Assembly: GCA_023014485.1 (NCBI GenBank)
Contig: JAJOZX010000194.1
Span: forward strand, 519,501-583,500
Origin: Bathynomus jamesi
Taxonomy: Eukaryota; Arthropoda; Malacostraca; Isopoda; Cirolanidae
Direction of reading: 5' to 3'
Length of the DNA: 64,000 nucleotides
Position 1 is the first letter of the stretch. Every line of letters begins with the position of its first letter. The notes beneath the pieces are model-generated. The model was not told where the DNA came from and ran no database searches. It was given only the letters and a program-made list of their open reading frames with translations. Positions 1-10,017 of the stretch are shown here, in pieces. The translations under genes were made by a program, and so were the position numbers.

Positions 1-100
1 TCACAGAAGGAAAGATTAGCATATCTAAATTTTAAAAGTTCATCTTGCATTTGTATTCACATTGTTATAGTTAAGTAACTGAATATTAGTGGTTTTTTGT

Positions 101-222
101 GGGGATGCACTGGATACTGGATCATGATCCAGTATCTGGCTGATCCGGTATCTGGCTGATCCAGCCACTTCTTCACTATCTGGCTGGATACTGGATATCA
201 AATATGATCCAGCCAGATATCA
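101..222. repeat. hAT-like terminal motif array (word GGATAC/ATCCAG)
   Basis: The segment begins with a G-rich GGGGATGCAC and then repeats a short word (tactggatc, ggctgatcc and their complements) in both orientations. It includes a perfect 22-bp palindrome at 114-135. The layout matches the subterminal arrays of the other hAT ends in this window. No partner end or target duplication was found, so this is probably a solo or truncated end. Confidence 0.45.
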
Positions 223-560
223 GATAATTAATTAACATTTTAATCATATTTTATTTATAAAAAACTTCATATTTCAAGTTTTTGCGTGTACTTTATTATT
301 TTATTATAGCTAATGGCAGATGAAAAATATGAAATTACGGTACTGAAAACAATGAAAAATATAATTATATATTTTCAGTTATATTTATCACACATTTATT
401 ATTTACAGTTCATAGTTAATAGTTATATCCTATATCAATAAATACTTGAAAAAGTGGAAAAAAAATTTAAAAATAAAAAAGTAAAAAAAATTTTAAAAAT
501 AAAAAAAAAGGTTGCACATTGTCCGGAAAATACGTATATATATGCAATATTGATCAATTG
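223..560. other. A/T-rich non-coding stretch
   Basis: Low-complexity A/T-rich DNA with poly-A-like runs near 460-510. I see no open frame, RNA gene or repeat boundary that can be supported. Confidence 0.6.
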
Positions 561-587
561 TTGCAAGGTGCCAACCCCCTTCCCCCT

Positions 588-652
588 CGGGGGTAATGGG
601 GGAGGGGGTTAGCCCCCAATTGCATAAAGGGGGTGAGGGGGTTTGGGGGGGA
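588..652 (+). repeat. G-run block next to element end
   Basis: Runs of five to seven G (589-607 and 629-651) separated by short loops, with complementary C runs nearby (574-586, 612-617). The strand could form a G-quadruplex or a G/C hairpin. It lies just outside the left terminal repeat of the 0.7-4.1 kb element and could be part of that element's true end. Confidence 0.5.
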
Positions 653-703
653 GAATGACCTCCCCCCAAAGGGGTAACCCAGGCACCTAAGGTGCCCTCT
701 AGG

Positions 704-948
704 CCTGTTCAAAAATCAACTTTTTCTTATTTTCATAGGTTTCTGTACATTTTCCCATGCTTTTTGACCTGAAAAAGCCAAAAATCACAACTATTTTGAC
801 CTAGGATGTTGGGAAGCATTGCCACATGGAGCTTTAAATTTTCTGCCTTGAAATCGGCCAAAGCGCCAATTCCGGGGTCCCTTGAAATTTTTTGCACTTT
901 AACTTTTGATCTAAACAAGATAGAGCAACAAATTAGGTATCAAATGAA
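704..948. repeat. Left TIR of unnamed DNA transposon
   Basis: Inverted match to 3812-4063. Similarity fades beyond about 948, where a (TAA)n tract follows. Confidence 0.75.
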
Positions 949-960
949 AGAGCATAAAAT

Positions 961-965
961 TAATA

Positions 966-1001
<36 letters not shown>

Positions 1002-1022
1002 ATAATTAATAATAATAATAAT
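961..1022. repeat. (TAA)n microsatellite
   Basis: Interrupted TAA/TAAA repeats immediately inside the left TIR and upstream of the transposase start. Confidence 0.9.
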
Positions 1023-1093
1023 CTATCATTTTTCAGGAAACAACAGAAACTCAATCAGAATCTAGAAAACCATCTACAAGTTACAACTTCACA

Positions 1094-3577
1094 ATGGCAT
1101 TAAGCAAGGAGCTGAGGGAGCTCCGTAGGCGCACAGTTGATATCTCAGAACCTTCACGTACTGTCCACAGGCAGGTGTCAACTGGGCCATCTACCAGATC
1201 TCTCACTGAAACTTTCCTGGTTGGATACCCTTCAGCTTTTATCAGTGGTTCCCAGCTTCCCACCAACAGACAGGTGTTCCAGTATTTCCTTAATCTTCAG
1301 AATTTACCGGAAAATGCAGGGAGGCCCATGGTTCAAGACCTTGCATATGAAACAGTTGAATCTATCATCCCATTCTGGCAGATGGCTAGGATCAAGACAA
1401 TGACCAAGTACAACGCAATGAAGCTCTTCATGAAACTACATGAGAAACATCGTGCTCTGGTGAAAAGCAAAGGAAGAGCAAGTAACCCTGGAGGAAAAAG
1501 AGGAGCATTTGTGCTGGAATTAGACAGCCTGTTCGATATAGGAGCTCCAGATGCAATCCAGGAAATACAGAACAACAGACTGTTATCCAGAGAGAAGAAA
1601 GATGAGGATATCAGGTTCTACGAAGACCAAAAGACTGAGAGGAAAGGTCATATGTCTGGTCATGACAAGATTTTTGAGACAAGATCCCTGCAGCAAGCAG
1701 CGAGGAATGAAAGACTGCAGCATAGACAAGAACAAGGTAAAACTAATTACTTTGAACGTTACAAAAAGTTTTAAGTTTTACTCCATTGCGATATTTAGCA
1801 TGTACTTAACAATTACTGTCTTAACATGTTGTACTATTTTACAGCTGCAGCAGAACAAGAGGCAGTTGTTCACGTGGATGACATTACCTGGGGTGACTCA
1901 ACTGACAACGACGCTAACACAGAGGACATGGATTACCATCAGCCTCGTCCTGGATGTTCTCACCATCAAGACACTGTGACTAGTGTGACTTTGACATTTC
2001 CAAGGAAGGTCATGGAATGTGATGTCATCTGCAATACAGCTGATCGTCTTGGTTTATCAGACAATCAAGTTACTGCCATGGTTTCTGCCACCTTGAAAGC
2101 TGGAGGGGCTGATCTGGATAACTTCGTCATCTCAACCTCAACAACACGTCGCACCATAATGCTGTCCAGGTATAATATCAGCCAGAGTCACATGTCCAAG
2201 TTTTGTGAAAACCCCCCACAGTACGCTGCCTTACACTGGGATGGAAAGTTGCTCAAAGATGTCTTGGGCAGTGAACCTGGAAGTACCTCAGAGACTTTAG
2301 CTGTGCTAGTGTCTGGTCCACCTTCATACACTGAAGGAAAGTTATTGGGAGTACCTGTCATCGACAATTCTTCTGGCACAGCTCAGGCTGAGGCTTCAAT
2401 GGATTTACTGGAGACATGGGAACTTACGGATAATGTTACTGCCCTTGTTTTTGACACTACATCCAGTAACAGTGGAGTTCACAGAGGAGCTGCCAAACTG
2501 CTAGAGAAAATGCTGAACAAAAAGGTGTTTTATCTGGCCTGTCGACATCACATCCTGGAAATCCTAGTAGGAGCAGTTTGGGAGAAGCTGTTTGGGAAGG
2601 TGAAGGGGCCAGATAATCCCTGGTTTGAGCATCTGAAGGATGTTTGGACGGACTTGTCCAAGGAAAACCCAAAGATGCTGGCTATCAACAGCAAATGGCT
2701 GAAGGAAAAGAAGAAGAACAGTGAAGAAATACTCAAAGACATTCTAACAGCAGAAAGGCTTCCAAGAGCCGACTACAGGGAAATGGCTGAACTGACAGTC
2801 ATTGTTCTTGGAGGAACGCCTCCTCGAGGTATTCACTGGAGTCGACCAGGCGCCATTCATCAGGCCAGATGGATGGCCAGAAACCTGTACTCCATGAAAA
2901 TGCTGATGTTTGCAGATCAACTTGAGTACGACGAAGACACTGTATCAAAGCTGGAAAGACTCAACACCTTCCTTGCGCTGTTCTACACTCCTGTATGGAT
3001 GATGTCAATGTCTGCTGCAGATGCTCCCGTGAATGATCTAAGTCTAATCCAGGACATGTTGAAGTACAAGAAAACTGACTCAGAGCTTGCTGATGCAGTA
3101 CTTAATAAGATAGAAAACCACAAATGGTACCTGACGCAGGAAGTCGTGCCATTTGCCCTGTTCAGCAGTAGATTGAGTGACACATTGAAGCACGACATTG
3201 CTGCCCAGTTACATGCCACTGAGAAGCCAGACAGCTTCAGAACAGGAAAGCTCTATTCCAGAGTCACAGCTAAGACCACCCTGGTTGATCTCATTGGCCC
3301 AAAATCACATTTCCTGCTGGACACACTGAACATTGGATCCGAGTGGCTTCTGGAACCTGTCACGTCTTGGCCACAGAATGAGGACTATAGAAAAGCGTTG
3401 GACTATGTTAAGAATCTGAAAGCGGTGAATGACATTGCTGAATGTGGTGTCAAGATGATGAGCGACTTTGCAAATGTCATAACAACAGATGCCAAGCAAA
3501 GGGACTATCTCCTTCAAGCTGTGGAGTTCAACAGACGCCGCTTTGACAGCTTCAAGAAACAAACTCTCAACAACTGA
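1094..3577 (+). CDS. Putative RNase H-like transposase, two exons (1094-1736, 1845-3577)
   Basis: Exon 1 starts at an ATG at 1094 and ends at a CAAG|GTAA donor (1736/1737). The acceptor is TTTTACAG at 1844. The 108-bp intron keeps the frame in phase 1, giving 791 residues with no stop. Exon 1 is basic and helical, with an FW..ARI motif. Exon 2 has an acidic stretch, then an HWDGK motif, a DTTSSNSG motif, CRHHILEI and a G(A)IHQARWMA block. These acid-bearing motifs plus a C..HH block are what one expects of an RNase H-fold transposase, and I infer the catalytic acids lie in HWD and FDTT. I recall similar uncharacterised multicopy proteins in cnidarians and arthropods but cannot name the superfamily. 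The intact frame inside TIRs suggests recent or conserved activity. An alternative is a domesticated gene, which the flanking TIRs make less likely. Confidence 0.7.
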
Positions 3578-3811
3578 CTGTGTAAATGTCATTATGAAAT
3601 TAATCATCATGTAATGCTTTCACTTCTTGATCGATTAGACTTGTGACAAAATGTTAATCTCAAATTTGTGTCATGAATAAGGCGCCTTGTCTGCCTTGAG
3701 TGTGAGAAAACGAATTTTGTGATATTTCTGAAATCTTTGTATGTACCAATATGCCATTTCTTGTTCCAAGACTATCATAATTGTATAAGTTAGAAAGAGG
3801 ATTAAAAACAC

Positions 3812-4063
3812 TTTAATTTGGTGCCTATTTTGTTGCTCTATCTTGTTTAGATAAAAAGTTATAGTGCAAAACATGATTCAAGGGACCCCAGAACTGGTGC
3901 TTTTGGCCAATTTCAAGGCAGAAAACTTAAAGCTCCATGTGGCAATGCTTCCCAACAACCTAGGTCAAAATGGTTGTGATTTTCGGCCTTTTCAGGTCAA
4001 AAAGCATGGGAAAAAGTACAGAAACCTATGAAAATAAGAAAAAGTTGATTTTTGAACAGGGCT
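3812..4063. repeat. Right TIR of unnamed DNA transposon
   Basis: Reverse complement of 704-948, ending with tttttgaacagggc. It starts about 235 bp after the transposase stop codon. Confidence 0.75.
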
Positions 4064-4186
4064 AGTGCCCTCACCATAGGTGAGTTTGCAAAGCACAAGC
4101 AGTGCCCATAGGGCAGCGAGCCGAAGCCTCTGCTTATATTAAGAAAGAAAATGTTTTTGTCATAATATGTATACAGTATATATAGA

Positions 4187-5606
4187 GTAGCTGTCATATG
4201 TTGTGGCAGGTCATGCAAACCCACCACAACATTTGACATTTCCATTCATACCCTTCCCAGCCAGTCCGTATGGGTGGAATCATAAATATGGCTAATCTCT
4301 CATCTTGCCTGGTCCCGTAGCAACACCTCAGAGCTCAGACTGTCATTCCATGTTCATCCAGGCATGAAGGGGGAGAGTTGTTTAGTGGCCAATACTCCGG
4401 TGCTTGTGTCTAAATTCAAGTGTATTTTTCAGATTCTTGTGATTGCTCAGTGTGACATGGCACCTCAGTGCATTATATCTCAGGATACTATCAGCCATAT
4501 ATATACCCTGCATAAGGCTGGTTTTGGTGCAAAAGCTATTGTGGAAACGATGGGAGTCACTCAAAGAACTGTTGAATGGTGGCTTCAGTGCTGCAGGGTT
4601 GCAGTTGGTGATAAGACACCCACACATTTACCAAAGTCTGGAAGGCCACATAAATATAGTAAAAAGACTTTGCATGTTATTAAAAGACAGCTGAATGCCT
4701 CACCTACAAAAACAGCATGTGAAATAAAGGAAACTTACCCTACATTATTGGGTAATGTGTCCATAAGAACTGTGCAGCATTATTCGCTACAAGATCTCAA
4801 TCTGCCAATGAGGAAGGCAGCAAAGAAACCTCTCTTGACTGCCTGCCACAAAGCAGAATGAATTAGTTTTGCTAAGAAAATTAAAGACTGGCCTTTGGAG
4901 AAAGTGCAGCGCATTTTGTGGTCAGATGAAAGTGTGTTTACAGTGTCAGGTACTAAATGAGGGAAGGTGAGACAGCCCTGGAAATTGGACAGGTTCAACC
5001 CACAGTACACCATGAAGACTGTAAAGCACCCTGATTCAGTTATGCTGTGGGGTTGTTTTTCTTATTGTGGCATGGGTAATTTAACTTTCTTAGAGAAAGG
5101 TGTTACCATGAACAGTGAAAGGTACCTTGATTTATGGTACGACAATAGTCTGGAGGAATGTTTAGACAAGTGTAATGCAGACACATTCATGCAGGATGGT
5201 GCTCCCTGCCACAATAAACAAGTGAAAGAGTGGTTTGATTTGTGTGCTCTGGATTACTTTTAAAGACTGGCCTGGTAATAGCCCAGACCTTAATCCTATT
5301 GAAAATTTATGGTTGATAATAAAAAAATGACTCCATGATGTTGACATTAGCTCAGTTCTTAAGTTGAAAGCAGCCTTAGTGAAAGTGTGGGAGGAGATAC
5401 GTGCAGAAACTTGCAGACTCATTGCCTCATAGGCTACACAAGGTTATTAAGAAGAAAGGAAATACAACAAAGCACTAAAAGGTATGTTTTATGAGTGTTA
5501 TTTGATGTTTTTATGTTGCGCTGCTGTTGCTAGGGATGGTATATGACTGGGAATGTAAAATTTTGTGATAGGTTTGCATAACCTGCCACAACATTTGATG
5601 GCTACT
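4187..5606 (+). mobile_element. Tc1-like element, degenerate
   Basis: Imperfect inverted ends: agtagctgtcatatgttgtg at about 4187 mirrors the sequence ending in ggctact at about 5605, both continuing through tggcaggt.atgcaaacc. The ~1.42 kb length and single internal transposase fit Tc1. A GT microsatellite abuts the right end. Confidence 0.8.
4457..5478 (+). pseudogene. Tc1 transposase pseudogene (DD34E)
   Basis: Reading from the ATG at 4457 gives a helix-turn-helix N-terminus (G.GAK.IVE..GV..RTVEWW) and a basic linker with the GRP hook. The first catalytic acid is in WSDES and the second in QDGAPCH. The third is in NPIENLW, 34 residues after the second if a one-base frameshift near 5262 is allowed. 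Stops at 4859 and about 4957, plus that frameshift and a stop after the third motif, inactivate it. The full span of about 340 codons is the usual Tc1 length, so this is a full-size copy killed by point lesions. Confidence 0.85.
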
Positions 5607-5613
5607 GTGTGTG

Positions 5614-5632
5614 TGTGTGTGTGTAAACCTCG
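5614..5632. repeat. (GT)n microsatellite
   Basis: GT repeat between the Tc1 right end and the Tigger left end. Confidence 0.8.
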
Positions 5633-5734
5633 TTTTACGCTGCTTTAAATTGCGTCGCTTCACTTTTATGCCGCTTAAAGTAAAAGCTTAAATGTAAAAT
5701 TAAAAATGGTAAAAAGCCATAAACTATGCAAAAT

Positions 5735-6131
5735 ATGATGATGTAACTGTGCAGGACTATTGGAAGTCATATGACATTTTAAAAAGCATCTCCAACATAG
5801 CCACAGCTTGGAATGAAGTTTTGAAATCATGTCTAAATGGTGTCTGGCATATTGGCATAAGCTGTGGCCTGATTGCATTGCTGATTTTGGTGGATTTGAT
5901 AGTGTTGAAACTGTGACAAAAGATGTCACTAAGGTAGCGAATGAAGTAGGTTTAGATGATGTGGAAGATGATGATGATGTTGAACTGCTCAATTCTGCAG
6001 TTCCTCAGCAAAAAAAAAAAAAGATCTCCCTCTGGGATCTTCTTCCTCTCAATAAATCATCTGCATCTCGCCACTGTCAAACAAGATCAAATAATTTTGT
6101 TTTTAATTGCTTTAATTTCCAAAGTAAGTAG
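5735..6131 (+). pseudogene. Tigger/pogo transposase C-terminal fragment
   Basis: One frame reads VQDYWKSYDILKSISNIATAW.EV, the tail region that follows the DDE domain in Tigger/jerky proteins. A shift near 5830-5860 then gives KLWPDCIADFGGF and an acidic tail. The catalytic domain is missing, so it encodes no working enzyme. It is the internal remnant of the surrounding 5626-7915 element. Confidence 0.65.
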
Positions 6132-6280
6132 TAATTTATCTTTAATTCAATTATTTTATGAATATTAAGCATTCTTTTACTAGTTTTAAGCATCTAACCC
6201 ATTAATAATTTTCATTTTATGGAAAATATAGGGTCACTTTTGGAGAATCCTGGAACCTATCCTATTTATTTAGGTAGAAG

Positions 6281-6817
6281 TAGTGATGTGAGTTTTTTAT
6301 TGTGTCATTTTTTTTGTTTAAAACGAAGGTAGTCTGTTTTTTTTGTTTTTTATTGTTTTAAACTTATTCCATATTTTTTTTCCTTTAATCTAATAAGTAT
6401 ATTAGTATTACCTATAATTTACTATACTACCATGCTTATACGGTTATACCTAGTATATATACTATATAGTCATCTTTTAGAAAAATTGAATCACGCAAAA
6501 AGTATATAATAGAAAGGAAAAACAAACCCTCATTTTTTATATGTATATATATTTTTTAACTAGAACATAAAACATTCTTCCTCGTTTCAAACAATATACA
6601 TAATTGTGATTGGCAAGAGTACCAGTATATATATTCCAGATAGAAAAGGAAAATATTCACCTTTTTTTGAACCTTTTTGTTAACCTACATTTCCATGGAA
6701 GAATCATCACTAGATTGGGTAGAGCATATATGCTAGTTTCAATATCACAGGTACTGGTATAATATCCAGAATACTGGTATAAAACAATAGATATAATTGT
6801 GATTGGCAAGAATACCA

Positions 6818-6871
<54 letters not shown>

Positions 6872-7825
6872 ATATTCCAAATAGAAAAATAAAAAAAATA
6901 TAAATATTCATCTCTTTCTTTAACCTTTGTGTTAACCTAATGCTGTTTAACTTTCATTATCTGATTCTATTTCCATTGAAGAATCATTATCACTAGATTG
7001 ATTAAAGCAAATAGTTTCAATATCACAGGTACTGGTATTTATTGCAGATTTGGATGTTGACGAAGCCAATGTAGCACCATGTTTTACTTCACTTTCTTGG
7101 AATTTTGCATTTTGGGATATAAATACTAGCTTTGCTGCTCTGTCTGTGCTTAATTGGTTTCTTTTGGCTGTATGGATATTACTGTATGTGCTAAATGATC
7201 TCGGAGGTAATGAAAGGGCGAAATAGAGGTGTATGAGTTTGTGTAGGTATATATGTGAGTATGCATGCGTATGTATCTGGAATTCTGGATGTATGCATGT
7301 GTATGGGGTATACAATAGATATAAATGTGTATATAAGTATTTATGTATATATTGGTATATATGTATATGGGTGTATGTGTATGTATATATATATGGATGG
7401 TCTCGTGGGGGGGGGGGGAATATGTCATCGCGGGTCTAAAGGATAGTTAAGTGGGAGATTCAAAATCCGAGGCATGGATGGGAGAGTCCTGGGAAGGTTG
7501 GACAATGGGCAGTCAGCTCCCAGCCAGTGTTCTCGCAAGTTTAATGGATCTCAAGATACAAGACTTTCAGTGCAAGAAAGAGGCCAGTTTTTTCTGTAAA
7601 TAGGCTGAAAAGGACATTCTATACTGGTACCATATGGCCTATTTTATTATTTATTTATTTATTTTTATAATATATATCATTGCAAAAGTATACCTTATAA
7701 TTAAATTGGCAATATCTATATTAATTATTAAAAAAAACAAAAAAAACAAAAAACAAAAAAAACACGACAAAAAAAAAACAAAAAAAACAACAAAAAACAA
7801 AAAAAACGGTTTTTTTACATCACTA
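6281..7825 (-). mobile_element. Non-autonomous hAT, copy A (TSD GGTAGAAG)
   Basis: The 8-bp direct repeat GGTAGAAG at 6273-6280 and 7826-7833 frames an element starting tagtgatgtg and ending catcacta. The 8-bp TSD and short TIRs are hallmarks of hAT. The 1545-bp body contains a (TA)n tract (6819-6868) and a minus-strand relic of the transposase C-terminus. A second copy lies at 17033-18449 in the same orientation. Confidence 0.9.
6947..7210 (-). pseudogene. hAT transposase C-terminal relic, copy A
   Basis: The minus strand reads FSTYSNIHTAKRNQLSTDRA then AKLVFISQN and an acidic, serine-rich tail ending before TAA at 6947. The pattern RN.L....A.KLVFI..N is the conserved extreme C-terminus of hAT transposases, where dimerisation ends. 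Everything upstream (DNA-binding and catalytic domains) is absent. Copy B at 17682 has nearly the same peptide. The longer frame upstream reads through low-complexity GT/TA DNA and is not credible. Confidence 0.6.
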
Positions 7826-7916
7826 GGTAGAAGCCCATTATTTTTTAGCTTCAATTTATGCCACTTCACTTTTCAACGGCAATCTGCTGGAACCTAACTC
7901 CGACGTAAATCGAGGC

Positions 7917-7985
7917 ATATATATCTATATCTATATATATCTATATATATATATATATATAATATTATATATATTATATATATAT
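7917..7985. repeat. (TA)n microsatellite
   Basis: TA/TATC-rich tract immediately outside the Tigger right end. Confidence 0.9.
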
Positions 7986-8264
7986 CCCGGCAAGGGGGTT
8001 CTAAGCTCGTGCTTTTGAGTGCTCTTTGTGCTCGTTTGTACGTGCTTGTTCCTGGAGGTTTCACGTGCGCCCTCCCGGCCCTAGCACCCAAGGATGATGG
8101 GGCTCGACCCTGCAGTCTTTCTCATCCTTGGTCTTTTTCCACTTCGACTGTCCCCTCCACCCTTTCTTTTTCCTCTGTCTTTCCTCTCACTTTTTCTTTG
8201 TTTTTCCGCTGAGATATGCCCTTTTAAATAGAGGCGAATCAGTTCTTCCCGAACTTAAAAAAAA
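7986..8264. other. GC-richer island between TA tracts, with hairpin
   Basis: A non-repetitive, C/T-rich segment flanked by TA tracts. ccaaggatga at 8089 pairs with the complementary ctcatccttgg near 8133, enclosing a smaller ggggctcgaccct hairpin. No open frame or tRNA-like fold could be supported. Origin unknown. Confidence 0.4.
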
Positions 8265-8285
8265 ATATATATATATATCTATATC

Positions 8286-8798
8286 TATACTCGTGTATAG
8301 GTTGAGTTTTTAAGACTGAATTCTTAGGCAAAAATTAGGCGGTTGACCTATATAAGGGTAACATTTTCGTGAGGTTGAAATCCGTGCATGATGGGGAGGG
8401 CTAGGAGCTACTGTTAGCTTCAGACATGAAAAATATTTACCATTTAGTACCAGTAAACAATAAAAACATTAAATATGTACTAATTATTAAAATTACCAAA
8501 TATGTACCAATTATTAAAATTACAGAATGGTAGCAGAGGATGATATAAAACATAAAATGAATACACTTTTAAAAGTTTATTTATAGAAAGATAAAATATG
8601 GTGCTTTATTACCCTAATTTGTTGTTCCACTACCCTCAATAACTGGGGTCGACCTATACACAAGGCATATGATAAATTAATGATTTCTTGGTCAAAAATC
8701 AAGGGTCAACCTATACACAAGGCATATGATTTCTTGGCCAAAAATCAAGGGTCGACCTATACATGAGATCAACCAATACTCAGGTATATACGGTATGT
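8286..8798. mobile_element. Short non-autonomous DNA element
   Basis: The left end (tatactcgtgtataggttga) and the right end (complement of tatacctgagtattggttga) are related inverted ends between TA tracts. Near the right end a unit containing acctatacacaaggcatatga occurs twice in tandem (about 8652 and 8709). There is no coding sequence. Superfamily not identified. Confidence 0.55.
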
Positions 8799-8809
8799 AT
8801 GTATGTATG

Positions 8810-8859
<50 letters not shown>

Positions 8860-8862
<3 letters not shown>

Positions 8863-9275
8863 GGTGGGCCGTAAGTTTCCATACATAGGAAAAAAACATT
8901 TTTTTATGGACAACCATTTTTATTTATATAATATGCTCTACATGGTTGCCATTGTTTTGAAAACACATTTCAATACGTGTTCCCCACTGTTGATGAACAC
9001 GCATTAGCACAGTTGCGTTACGTTATGCTTGTAATGGCGTTGGTGATACGTTCCTTTAGATGATTTATGTCTCGTATCTTTTCCTGATACACCATGGCCT
9101 TCAAGTGCCCCCAAAGATAGAAATCAAGGGGGGTGAGATCTGGGGATCTGGGAGGCCACTCCACAGGACCAATTCAATTCGTTGCTCTTTCGTCAAATGC
9201 ATATTCTTAGGGTATCTGAAACATAAAAACAAACGTTTAATTTTTCCTATGTATGGAAACTTACGGCCCACCCTG
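8860..9275 (-). mobile_element. Deleted mariner-type element, perfect 31-bp TIRs
   Basis: 8860-8890 is the exact reverse complement of 9245-9275, starting cagggtgggccgtaagtttc. Each end is flanked by TA-containing microsatellite, consistent with a TA target. The 416-bp body keeps only the last part of a transposase. Confidence 0.92.
8924..9195 (-). pseudogene. Mariner-type transposase C-terminal fragment
   Basis: On the minus strand, W.PRSPDLTPLDFYLWGHLK appears near 9150. It carries the third catalytic acid (in PLDFY) and leads to a terminus ending NGNHVEHII and a stop at 8924. The DNA-binding domain and first two catalytic acids are deleted. The sequence resembles the other SPDLTPLDF-type mariners here (10018, 19604, 33352, 47589). 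Confidence 0.8.
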
Positions 9276-9297
9276 TGTGTATATATATATATATATA

Positions 9298-9998
9298 TAC
9301 TCGCAACTTATGCAGTTTCAACTATACACAGGTTATAATTTTACAATTTCAGAAAATATAAAAAAAATATAATAAAAAAAATATATAAAATATAAAATAT
9401 AAAAAATTTTAATAATATGTACTATAATAAATATATAGAGTAATTAAAAATATAAAAAATAGGTGGTGCCACCCAACTTCTGTGTCTCAGTTCCTGCGTG
9501 TGTATCATTGGAGTAACAGGTGCCTTGTGTGTGTGTCAATTTAGTGCGCTTAAACATCTTTCATACTCGTTCACAATGCCCAAACACAAGCCAACCTCTG
9601 CCTCTGGTCCTCCAGCGAAGAAACAACGCTCTGTTCTTGAAGAAAACCTCACCATCAACATCATCAGCAGATCAGCCAATGCCCTCAACTTCTCGCAGTG
9701 ACCTTGAGCTGCCCACATACTTCCCTGCTTCGTTATCTGAGCTTGACGATCCCCCCACGGTGATGTGGGAAAGGGGTGAATAAGCTCAAAACAACAACAC
9801 CCAGAAACACCCATCTCCATAAGCTCATCATTCATAATTGTACAGGTATGTTATAGTGTATATGCACGTATAACAGTTAGAATATATAGTGATTTAAGGG
9901 CAATTTAGGGGATTTTTTTTGGTTTCCGACTTTACGCAGTTTTTGGCTTTATGCAGGGTTCCAGGAACATAACCCCTGGCTAAGTTGGGAGTCTACTG
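9298..9998 (+). mobile_element. Internally deleted Tigger element
   Basis: The right end reads (complement) cagtagactcccaactta and the left end actcgcaactta, the recurrent Tigger-like terminus of this window (compare 13191). The first bases of the left end run into a TA tract. The body has a transposase start but no catalytic domain. Confidence 0.65.
9576..9701 (+). pseudogene. Tigger transposase N-terminal fragment
   Basis: The ATG at 9576 opens a short frame MPKHKPTSASGPPAKKQRSV, the basic leader that precedes the CENP-B-like helix-turn-helix in Tigger proteins. The frame ends after 41 codons, and the rest of the transposase is missing by internal deletion. Confidence 0.55.
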
Positions 9999-10017
9999 TG
10001 TGTATACAGTGTATATA

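Larger units (their letters stand above)
704..4063 (+). mobile_element. DNA transposon with ~245-bp TIRs, unnamed family
   Basis: The sequence at 704-948 reappears as its reverse complement at 3812-4063, with scattered substitutions. The inner stretches read cctgttcaaaaatcaac on the left and its complement on the right. Between the repeats lies one two-exon gene of transposase type. The outermost bases are unclear: weaker similarity continues past 704 into the G-rich block, and no target duplication could be fixed. The long TIRs around a single gene argue for a cut-and-paste element rather than a host gene. Confidence 0.75.
5626..7915 (+). mobile_element. Tigger/pogo-type element, hAT nested inside
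   Basis: The left end (cctcgttttacgctgc) and the right end (complement of gcctcgatttacgtcgg) form imperfect TIRs of Tigger style. A 1545-bp hAT sits at 6281-7825. Without it the Tigger copy is only about 745 bp and is an internally deleted derivative keeping transposase C-terminal sequence. Confidence 0.7.

Noticed and set aside
1551..1979. Alternative frame across the intron of the unnamed transposase
   Set aside because: It overlaps both exons out of frame, whereas the GT-AG intron 1737-1844 joins two long conserved-looking frames in phase.
7233..7446. Overlapping plus-strand frames rich in Y, I, C and V
   Set aside because: They are translations of GT/TA low-complexity DNA inside a hAT MITE and have no domain.
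8089..8134. tRNA-like B-box (gggtcgagccc on the minus strand)
   Set aside because: No matching A-box or cloverleaf; the sequence folds as a simple hairpin instead.
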